A DNA stretch of 18,241 nucleotides from Candidatus [Bacteroides] periocalifornicus. Its GTDB lineage: Bacteria; Bacteroidota; Bacteroidia; Bacteroidales; CAJPTX01. Below are positions 6,935 through 13,342 of the stretch, in pieces. The translations under genes and the position numbers were made by a program. A model generated the notes under the pieces. It did not search any database, had not been told where the DNA came from, and saw only the letters and a program-made list of their open reading frames with translations. The stretch covers positions 1 through 18,241 of the forward strand of contig LIIK01000050.1 in assembly GCA_001421095.1 (NCBI GenBank), in the 5' to 3' direction. Every line of letters starts with the position of its first letter. Position 1 is the first letter of the stretch.

Positions 6935-8123
6935 GCCGAATCGCTGCTTTAATTGCTATTCCTAGCCGCTTGGTCATGTCCGGAGGCATTTTTGCACCGT
7001 ACTGAGCCTCAAACTCCATTTCGGCCAACTCCTGCGGGGTAAATGCCGAGGCTTGCACTCTTTGCGCAATGGTAGGATTGCCTGCGTTTTGGGGTAGTAG
7101 CAGCCGCATGGGGCCTAGCCTAAGATATTTCCCCTTAGCGCACTCCTCCAGGTCATGCTTCAGGGTGGCAGAGGGGGACTCTACCCGGATCTCAAAGCTC
7201 CCGATGGGGGTCTTTTCGTCCACTTCCCCTTCTGGCAACCTGCGTACCTGTTCTAGCACTTCCTCTACGGAACCAGTCAGCTGGATCAATTCCACCAGGG
7301 GCGTATACTCCACTGGGGTCACCTGTACATTCGCCCCGTTGATATCCACCACATTCACGGAGTGTCCGTACCCTTTCTCCCCAAAGTTCATGGCGAGTGG
7401 CGCACCAGAGTAGCGGATGGTATCACGCCCGAACACCCGTTGCCTTCTGTGGATATGCCCAAGTGCCACATAGCGGTAGAGCTCCTCAGGAAAGGCCTCG
7501 CGCCCTATAGCTTCCGCCCCTCCTCGTAGGGCATCGAGGGCTTTTCCAGTGCTAGTAGTGGCGCCAGCAGCGTAGAGATGCCCCATAAGTATTACAGCTG
7601 TATTGTAATCCTTATAGGCAGCTGCCAGTTCGCGGAAAAAGGCCATGTAGGGTGTTTCTCCATCTACACTTGGCTTGGGGCAGTCGGCTACCCGCAGGTA
7701 CGGAATAGCTAGGCAGACTGCGCAGTCCCCATTAACCCCTTGCAATGGCACAGCAAACTGTTGGTAGTCTATTTGGCCGTCGGCATCCTTGGTTACAGTA
7801 CCACGAACTTCTATCCTAAAGCACCGTAGGAGCGGGGAGGCCGCCTCAAGCCTAAGCCCCGAGTCATGGTTTCCTGCGCACACCACCACCTGTAGCTTTG
7901 GGAACTCTCTGGCCAGCGTTCCCATTAGCTCGTAGTACTGGCGTTGAGCCTGTGCGCTCGGATTAAGGCTGTCGAACACATCGCCCGCCACTAGCATGGC
8001 ATCGGGCTGATAGTGATGCAATTGGGCTAGAAGCCAACGGAAAAAATGCGCATGCTCTTCAGCACGGTCATACCCATGCAAGCGCTGTCCCAGATGCCAG
8101 TCTGCAGTATGGAGAATGCGCAT
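6915..8123 (-). CDS. sbcD: Exonuclease subunit SbcD (Mre11-type nuclease)
   Basis: This 402-residue protein is the metal-dependent nuclease partner of SbcC. Its calcineurin-like phosphoesterase motifs occur in order: DWH (Asp8, His10), GDVFD (Asp48), GNHDSG (Asn85, His86), a MGHLY segment, and ALGHIHRRQ with the last metal-binding histidines. The C-terminal part contains the capping domain and the segment that binds the base of the SbcC coiled coil. The length is normal and the start MRILHTADWH is canonical. It lies 92 nt after the last FKBP gene; I see neither a terminator nor a consensus promoter in that gap, so read-through from the FKBP genes is possible. Its end overlaps sbcC by 20 nt. 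Confidence 0.97.
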   Translation of the reverse strand: MRILHTADWHLGQRLHGYDRAEEHAHFFRWLLAQLHHYQPDAMLVAGDVFDSLNPSAQAQRQYYELMGTLAREFPKLQVVVCAGNHDSGLRLEAASPLLRCFRIEVRGTVTKDADGQIDYQQFAVPLQGVNGDCAVCLAIPYLRVADCPKPSVDGETPYMAFFRELAAAYKDYNTAVILMGHLYAAGATTSTGKALDALRGGAEAIGREAFPEELYRYVALGHIHRRQRVFGRDTIRYSGAPLAMNFGEKGYGHSVNVVDINGANVQVTPVEYTPLVELIQLTGSVEEVLEQVRRLPEGEVDEKTPIGSFEIRVESPSATLKHDLEECAKGKYLRLGPMRLLLPQNAGNPTIAQRVQASAFTPQELAEMEFEAQYGAKMPPDMTKRLGIAIKAAIRHEDTGD

Positions 8124-8215
8124 ATCTACAGGGAAAAGGGCTCTTTATGGTTGGGGCTAACCCAAATTGTACCCCTGCGCTAGAGCGTTCCGCATGGCAC
8201 TTTTGGCCTGCTTGC

Positions 8216-9160
8216 CTATTTCTGCCAGCGCACCACGGTAATCTCGAAGAGTAGGGGAGTATAGGGGCGAATCTTGTCAGAACCTGATTCACCGTAAGCT
8301 TGCGAACTAGGGATCAAGAGCTTAACCTTTGCCCCTACCTTTAGCCCCGTCAGCGCGCCGCTAAATCCCTGTATTACCTTCGAGTCGCCCTTTACCGAGA
8401 AGCTGAGCAGATTGTACTTCGCATCCTCTTTGAACGTGCCGTTTGCTATGGCGGCTTCCTTGCTATTGGTGTCGAACAGGAAACCGTCGAGATGGTAGCC
8501 AGCGTAGGTTACCCATACCGTTCCGCTTTCTTCCACTGTCGCACCATCACCATTCTTATCTATAGCTCGGTAGATCTTGTCGTGCGCACTGAATCCGGGG
8601 TGCCCTGCCAGGTAGCTTTGGATTGTCGTTGCCTCAAGGGCAGATGGATCGCCCACCACCCTGCGTGGGGTGATGTAGCAGAGTACAGACTGGTACTTCT
8701 GGTATCCCCCGAGCCCAGTTTCCTTGTACGCTGCCGATGGCATTCCTACCAGAACCGAATCATTCGGGGCGCATTCCCGTAGCACTTGCGCTAGGTAGCC
8801 GCCCACGGCTGACTCGCGTATAGATTTGTAGTAGGGGGTATAGTAGGTTGCCGCATCGAAAGTGCTATAGTTCTTCGCAACCATCTTGCTGCTGGTTAGT
8901 AGCAGATTCCCCTCTAGATCTAGGACCGTAACGTCAAAGTAGAGCCATTGTCCCTCCTGTGGGTGTTCATTTGACCCTCCATTGCTGAGGATTTTGTAGA
9001 ACGTATGATCTCCCAGCTGCTTAGCGTCAGGGTAGTGCACCTCTCGATAGGCATCGAGTCGCACAGCCTCGTCGTCAAGCGCAAGGTCGGGTTGCTCTTT
9101 CTTACACCCACATACCGCAATTACCAGTGCACCTAGGCACACCAGCATCGCCATTCGCAT
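8216..9160 (-). CDS. FKBP-type peptidyl-prolyl isomerase lipoprotein, two FKBP-like domains
   Basis: The predicted 314-residue envelope lipoprotein catalyses or assists proline isomerisation during folding of exported proteins. The signal peptide ends at a VCGC lipobox with Cys19. Residues about 53-167 form a degenerate FKBP-like domain (end pattern GYLAQVLRECAPNDSVLVGM, then SAAYKE). Residues 195-312 form a well-preserved FKBP domain. Against FKBP12, this second domain keeps the first Tyr (TYAGY), Phe229-Asp230 (FLFD), KVIQG, Tyr289 (AYGESG) and the C-terminal LFEI; the active-site Trp is replaced by Phe. I chose ATG 9160, preceded by AAAGG at a good distance; ATG 9184 in the same frame would add eight residues. 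It is the third gene of a run of FKBP genes. Confidence 0.88.
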   Translation of the reverse strand: MRMAMLVCLGALVIAVCGCKKEQPDLALDDEAVRLDAYREVHYPDAKQLGDHTFYKILSNGGSNEHPQEGQWLYFDVTVLDLEGNLLLTSSKMVAKNYSTFDAATYYTPYYKSIRESAVGGYLAQVLRECAPNDSVLVGMPSAAYKETGLGGYQKYQSVLCYITPRRVVGDPSALEATTIQSYLAGHPGFSAHDKIYRAIDKNGDGATVEESGTVWVTYAGYHLDGFLFDTNSKEAAIANGTFKEDAKYNLLSFSVKGDSKVIQGFSGALTGLKVGAKVKLLIPSSQAYGESGSDKIRPYTPLLFEITVVRWQK

Positions 9161-9220
9161 CAGTTGCCTTTGCAGTAGTACCATATTCAATCGTAAAAGC
9201 AGAATCGTAATACAGTGGAG

Positions 9221-9901
9221 CTATAGGCCTCCATTCGCCTTTTTAGCCGTATGCTTCTGCACTCTTACGTAGCAGCATAGAGGAGTGTTAGGCGGAAGCC
9301 CTCCGTAGCTGTTGCTCCCGTACCCTTGTCCCGAGGGGATACCAATCCACCCGCTGCCCCCTCCATGCGCAAAGAGCCGAATCCCCTTGGCTAGGCTGGG
9401 CAAAAGCCCATTCATATGCCCTACCCTCAGCAGCAGAGCCGTATCGGTGTAGGTGTAGAGAGAATCTGGCAGGGCTGTCCCCTCAGTTTTACCGCCAGCA
9501 GCCACGTAGGCATTGTACTTTTCCCTATTTAGCGTCCAAGGTATTGGCAGGCCAGCCTTTTGCATATCTGCCGCTATATTGCTTGCCAGCAGCGTTTCGC
9601 CACGTGCCGAAAGCCCCCAAAGGGAGTAGGCCACCAGGAGCGAATCTCCCTCGGCCAGCGCAAGGGAGTCGCCCAGCACCACGGGCCCGTAGAGTAGCCC
9701 GTCTACATCCCATACTGGCTTGCCGCCACGAGCCGTTATGGCGCTCCGCAGGCGTTCCAATTCCCGCTCGTGTTCCTGTGCTTTATAGACATCCCGGCAA
9801 GCCGTGAATAGCGCTAGCAGCCCGAGGAAAAGCCCCATTCGCCCTAGTCGTACATCCGCATTCGCCCGTGGGCTTGGGCAGGCAAACGTTACCTTGCTCA
9901 T
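9221..9901 (-). CDS. Divergent single-domain FKBP-like lipoprotein
   Basis: The 226-residue protein has a long n-region, a hydrophobic stretch (about residues 22-34) and a lipobox LFTAC with Cys35. Residues about 80-218 resemble an FKBP domain: EGDSLLVAYSLWG at the start, then a GLLPSLAKGIRLFAHGGGSG helix-strand, IPSGQGYGSNSYGGLPPNTPL and a final strand. The FD active-site pair is replaced (LLASN), so isomerase activity is doubtful; a binding or chaperone role is more likely. The ATG overlaps the stop of the upstream FKBP gene (ATGA, 9898-9901) and has a GGAGA sequence before it, which fixes the start and implies translational coupling. A later Met at residue 22 would also give a short signal peptide. 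Confidence 0.75.
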   Translation of the reverse strand: MSKVTFACPSPRANADVRLGRMGLFLGLLALFTACRDVYKAQEHERELERLRSAITARGGKPVWDVDGLLYGPVVLGDSLALAEGDSLLVAYSLWGLSARGETLLASNIAADMQKAGLPIPWTLNREKYNAYVAAGGKTEGTALPDSLYTYTDTALLLRVGHMNGLLPSLAKGIRLFAHGGGSGWIGIPSGQGYGSNSYGGLPPNTPLCCYVRVQKHTAKKANGGL

Positions 9902-10869
9902 TGCCTGCTCTCCCCCTCGCCCCCAGGTCGAATCTCCTTAAGCTCCACATCGAAGACCACCGAGGTGTATGGCGGCACAATCCCTGTAGAACTCCCTTGG
10001 GCGCCGAAAGCCACGCCAGAGGGGAGGATAAATACCGCATGCTCCCCTTCGCGCATGAGGCGTGCTGCCCGTTCTAGCCCATCGATCACCTGCCAACGCT
10101 GCCCTAGAACAAACTGGAACGGCTCCCCCCTCTTGCGGGTGCTGTCAAAGTAGTGCCCATCTAGGAATCGGCCTTCAAACTCCAGGGTAAGCGTATCCCC
10201 ATCTTTTGGATAGGGGCCGCTGCCTGCACGCATTGGCAGGTAGTAGAGGCTGTCAGAGGCGTGGGGTACAATGTGCTCCTTCGCCAAGTACTGCCGCAGC
10301 ACCACCCGTTCATACTCCCCGAAGTCCTCTATCCAGTGCAGAAAGGCCTCCTTTTCATGCGCAAAGCTCGCCGAGTCCACCACCTCTAGCACGCGTACAT
10401 CCACCCTCATGAGGACACCGCTGTCCAAGTACTCTGGCAGAGTGGTGGCTAGCCCTTGCGTGAAAAAGCTGTAGGCGTCTAGGTAAAAGCTCGCGCTATC
10501 GCCAGACGATAAGCGGGCGAGGCACGCCTCTATAGAGCCTGGATAGCTGGCATGTTCCAGCTGAAAACGCCTGCCGCCAGAAAAGAACGCCGAATCGTTC
10601 CAGGTGCTGTAGCGCAGGTACACTGTGATGTAATCGCCCACCTGTACCGTGCGCACCGTATCGCCAAGCTCCACCAGCTTGCAGTAAGTGCGTCCCTCTA
10701 GGGGAGTGTAGCCCTGTAGCTGTGGGGGTAATTTGTCGCCACAGCCCCACAGTCCCACTATGCAGCATAAGCATAGCAGTTGCAAGAATTGCAGTCCTCT
10801 GATACGCAAGCTGCTACCCTGCCAAAAACCGCTTACCGCATGCCGCCCAATGCCCATTCTCATCTGCAT
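9898..10869 (-). CDS. FKBP-type peptidyl-prolyl isomerase lipoprotein, two FKBP-like domains
   Basis: The predicted 323-residue envelope lipoprotein has the signal peptide h-region LQFLQLLCLCCIVGLWG and lipobox Cys43. Residues about 76-163 form a degenerate FKBP-like domain (VGDYITVYLRYSTW ... SSGDSASFYLDA). Residues 224-313 form a conventional FKBP domain with the GDTLTLEFEGRFLDG start, the FD pair at 241-242, WQVIDGLERA, LPSGVAFGAQG (Phe in place of the usual Tyr) and IVPPYTSVVFDVEL. ATG 10869 was chosen because the frame further upstream runs into the terminator at 10919-10960. In-frame ATGs at 10863 and 10857 are equally possible. It is the first of three FKBP genes, overlapping the next by 4 nt. 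A TACTTTG motif just upstream (10880-10886, minus strand) may be its -7 element. Confidence 0.85.
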   Translation of the reverse strand: MQMRMGIGRHAVSGFWQGSSLRIRGLQFLQLLCLCCIVGLWGCGDKLPPQLQGYTPLEGRTYCKLVELGDTVRTVQVGDYITVYLRYSTWNDSAFFSGGRRFQLEHASYPGSIEACLARLSSGDSASFYLDAYSFFTQGLATTLPEYLDSGVLMRVDVRVLEVVDSASFAHEKEAFLHWIEDFGEYERVVLRQYLAKEHIVPHASDSLYYLPMRAGSGPYPKDGDTLTLEFEGRFLDGHYFDSTRKRGEPFQFVLGQRWQVIDGLERAARLMREGEHAVFILPSGVAFGAQGSSTGIVPPYTSVVFDVELKEIRPGGEGESRQ

Positions 10870-10918
10870 AACTGGTCGCAAAGTAACGAAAAAAAAATGA
10901 AACCCGCATACCAAACGC

Positions 10919-10960
10919 AAAAATGGGGGCGAAAGAATCCACTCTTTCGCCCCCATTTTT
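10919..10960 (-). terminator. Strong, symmetrical rho-independent terminator
   Basis: An 18-bp perfect inverted repeat (10919-10936 with 10943-10960) has a 6-nt loop. It includes A-runs on the left and T-runs on the right, so it can act on either strand. On the minus strand it ends the beta-barrel gene 26 nt after the stop codon and separates the RND transport genes from the FKBP genes. Confidence 0.93.
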
Positions 10961-10985
10961 TGCCCATTCAGCAGATTTTCACCCG

Positions 10986-12224
10986 TTAAAAGCTATAGCG
11001 AGCCTTCACCCACACCTCGCTATTCTTGCGGTATTGTCCAAAAATCCCCTCATCCGTTCGAGCTCCAAGCCAGTCATAGCCACAGCTCAGGTGTATCTGG
11101 TCGCTTAGAGCGTAGTCCACCGAGAATCGGCTGAACCACCCCCGGTTGGTGATATCATAGTAGGTGAAATCGCTCAGCTGAAGCGTGCTATTTATCAGCT
11201 TTTTGCTTACATTTAAAGTACCCAGCATCTGGTGGTTCTTCTGGGCTATGCAATCCTCGTAGTTCAGGATGCCCTCCATTGAGAATTGCCCGGAGATCGT
11301 CCATTCATTGGGAGCATACCAGTCTAGCCCCACCATCCAATTTACAGCGTTGAAACCCTTCTGTACAGCGGGTGCGAAAGGAGTATAGCTGTAGTGCTTG
11401 CCGATATTGAACGCTCCCTCGCCCCTGAGTACCACTTGCCCCCACGGTACGCTAATATCAGCCCCCACCATCCCCATGCGGTAGTACTGCGGTTTCACCA
11501 GCAGCTCGCCTAACCCCAGTTCGTAGTCAACCACAGGCTGCTTATTCCAAGTGTATAGGCCAGACAGCGAGAAGTCCACGCCAGGCAGGTTGAACCCTAG
11601 ACGTGCGCCGTATTCCGCATTCTTCATGCGGAATTTTGGCTCGCATCCTTCTGGTGCATAGCGCAGCGGGAGCGCAGTCCCTGTAGGCAGCACGCTCCAG
11701 GGATTTGCCCTGTCTACTGGCAGCACATAGCCCTCGAACAGAGGCACCACCACCGCTTCCATCTTCATTATGGGGGTAAAAGCGTAGAGGCGCAGCGCAT
11801 TCACAGGCTGGCGGATGTCATCGTAATCCTGCGCGAGGAACTCGGTCATATCCATGGGACTTACCTGGTCTGTAATCCGTAGCGCATCGGCCACTCCCCA
11901 AATCACCAGCTGCCTTCCAGCCCTAAGCCCCCAGTGTTCAGCACGATGGTCTAGGTAGGCCTCCCGTAGCTGGATGCCCGTCCTAGCCTGTAGGAGAGTG
12001 TTGTAGGTTAGGTTGGCCGATACGAAGGCGGTGGAATGCCCCCACACCCGCTCCACTTCGCCCCGCACCCGGGTGCGCGAGCTCATCCAGTCGTACGGGC
12101 TTCGGGTTCGCAGGGCGTGGTAGGTGTCCACAAATCCTTTGATCTGCCAGCCGTCTCCATCCTGGGCAAGGGTGGGCAAGTATACAGCCAACAGCAATGC
12201 CGTACAGATCATTGCACGTCTCAT
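10986..12224 (-). CDS. Outer-membrane beta-barrel protein, DUF1302-like
   Basis: The predicted 412-residue outer-membrane protein has a Sec signal peptide (MRRAMICTALLLAVYLPTLAQ). The mature chain has alternating polar/aromatic strands throughout and ends in KARYSF, the terminal aromatic residue typical of barrels recognised by the BAM machinery. N-terminal motifs such as GFVDTYHALRTR, RGEVERVWG, LREAYLDHRA and LRAGRQLVIWGVADALRITDQ resemble the DUF1302/porin-like families that accompany RND exporters. I chose ATG 12224 because an upstream extension to 12275 would put 17 residues before the signal peptide. It lies 69 nt after the LolA-like gene in the same direction and is followed by a strong terminator. 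The substrate is unknown. Confidence 0.85.
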   Translation of the reverse strand: MRRAMICTALLLAVYLPTLAQDGDGWQIKGFVDTYHALRTRSPYDWMSSRTRVRGEVERVWGHSTAFVSANLTYNTLLQARTGIQLREAYLDHRAEHWGLRAGRQLVIWGVADALRITDQVSPMDMTEFLAQDYDDIRQPVNALRLYAFTPIMKMEAVVVPLFEGYVLPVDRANPWSVLPTGTALPLRYAPEGCEPKFRMKNAEYGARLGFNLPGVDFSLSGLYTWNKQPVVDYELGLGELLVKPQYYRMGMVGADISVPWGQVVLRGEGAFNIGKHYSYTPFAPAVQKGFNAVNWMVGLDWYAPNEWTISGQFSMEGILNYEDCIAQKNHQMLGTLNVSKKLINSTLQLSDFTYYDITNRGWFSRFSVDYALSDQIHLSCGYDWLGARTDEGIFGQYRKNSEVWVKARYSF

Positions 12225-12293
12225 AAATCTATGATATTTAGCCGAATATTCAGGATCATACCACGCTCTTTGCATAGAGTACGCATCCTATGC

Positions 12294-13097
12294 CTAAATT
12301 CCGCCCTTCTCCAGCGTGGCCGTGGTGAATGCGCCTTCGTCCAGCTTCACATTCACCTTCACATCGCTGAGCTCTAGCACGGTCTGGTGCTCAGTCTGCA
12401 CGTTGACCATGTGCATCTTGAGCGCCGTCCAGAACCCATCGACCTTCTGGATATTGCTGAATTCCAGCTTGCGGTGCAGCGCGCCCTGCTTATCGTAGAA
12501 CTCCACCTTCACCGGCACTAGGCAATCCTGCCGCACCCACCAGATCTTCTTGGAAAAGAGGTCGCGATTATCCTTCGGGGTGCTCTCCAGCTTCCAGCAT
12601 TTTTGCCCGTCCACCGTCTCTTCGCCCAGCAGGGTATGGGTATCCTCATCCACATTCCGGCTTCCCATGTCGTCATAGGTGAAATCGCTCCCCATGAAAT
12701 AGTCCTTCTTAGCCGATGAGCCGCTTATCCTTCGGGTCTTTTTCATCGCCGGTAGGTAGAGCCACTTGTCGTCATCCTTGCCCACCTGGTCGTAGTCCCA
12801 GGTTAGGAATCCCGTGCCTTTCACATCGCCCGGGTACTCGAAGAACATGAGCATCTTCCGATCCTTCTTGTCTTTGCCCACATCTATGGAGTAGGTTTGG
12901 ATTTTCCGTTCTCGCACGCTGCCCCGTTTGTTGATGAGCTTCATGGAGAGCTTAGATTGGCGGCTGTCGCCATCGGGCCTATCCTTCACCCGTTGGGCTA
13001 CGTCTCGCCCTGTGAGCTTGCTGGCATCCTGCGCAAGGGCTGTGGATGCTACTACTGACACGAGGGCGGCTGCTAATACAACGGTTGTTAATCTCAT
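12294..13097 (-). CDS. LolA-like periplasmic outer-membrane lipoprotein-sorting family protein
   Basis: The 267-residue secreted protein has a Sec signal peptide cut near ALA|QD (residue 22). The mature part fits the LolA-like family annotated as outer membrane lipoprotein-sorting protein. Features are GRDVAQRVKDRPDGD, an RERKIQTYSID strand, an FFEYPGDVKGTGFLTWDYD segment, DDKWLYLPAMKKTRRISGS, and an MGSDFTYDDMGSR motif. These half-barrel proteins carry lipids or lipid-modified proteins, and this subfamily often sits next to RND/MMPL exporters. Here it lies between such an exporter and an outer-membrane barrel, which suggests a periplasmic shuttle. It has one cysteine pair candidate (QKCWKLE and RQDCLVPV). 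It is not the housekeeping LolA itself. A tandem 15-bp repeat lies 45-74 nt upstream of the start. Confidence 0.9.
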   Translation of the reverse strand: MRLTTVVLAAALVSVVASTALAQDASKLTGRDVAQRVKDRPDGDSRQSKLSMKLINKRGSVRERKIQTYSIDVGKDKKDRKMLMFFEYPGDVKGTGFLTWDYDQVGKDDDKWLYLPAMKKTRRISGSSAKKDYFMGSDFTYDDMGSRNVDEDTHTLLGEETVDGQKCWKLESTPKDNRDLFSKKIWWVRQDCLVPVKVEFYDKQGALHRKLEFSNIQKVDGFWTALKMHMVNVQTEHQTVLELSDVKVNVKLDEGAFTTATLEKGGI

Positions 13098-13141
13098 GGC
13101 TACACTAGTTGTTTGATTAGAAAAAGCTGTCGCAGGATTTT

Positions 13142-13171
13142 TTATTACTCCTGCAATTATTATCTCTGCAA
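13142..13171 (-). repeat. Tandem 15-bp repeat upstream of the LolA-like gene
   Basis: Two adjacent 15-nt units on the minus strand, TTGCAGAGATAATAA and TTGCAGGAGTAATAA, agree at 12 of 15 positions. The second unit overlaps a small hairpin, GCAGGA...TCCTGC. The position between the exporter gene and the LolA-like gene is suitable for a regulator site or an mRNA processing site. No recognised operator matches. Confidence 0.4.
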
Positions 13172-13342
13172 TAAAAACTACTCCGCGATGCGAATCATCA
13201 CCCCAGCAATCCCTTCATTGTCGGTCGCTACGCTTCAGGCAACTACTTCCACGGCCCCGAAGAGGAAACGCAATATCTAGAGCCCCCATGCCGGGCTAAG
13301 GGTGTATGATCACCTCCTGGCAGGCTGGATGCCAAGTGGCTA

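Noticed and set aside
13213..13242. TCGCTACGCTTCAGG, resembling part of the palindromic repeat family
   Set aside because: Only eight consecutive bases agree with the family core, which is too little to call a further copy.
13308..13318. GATCACCTCCT, identical to the 3' end of 16S rRNA
   Set aside because: Only 11 nt match and no rRNA sequence surrounds it. On the minus strand it would be a perfect ribosome binding site, but only a very short frame (about 24 codons) follows.
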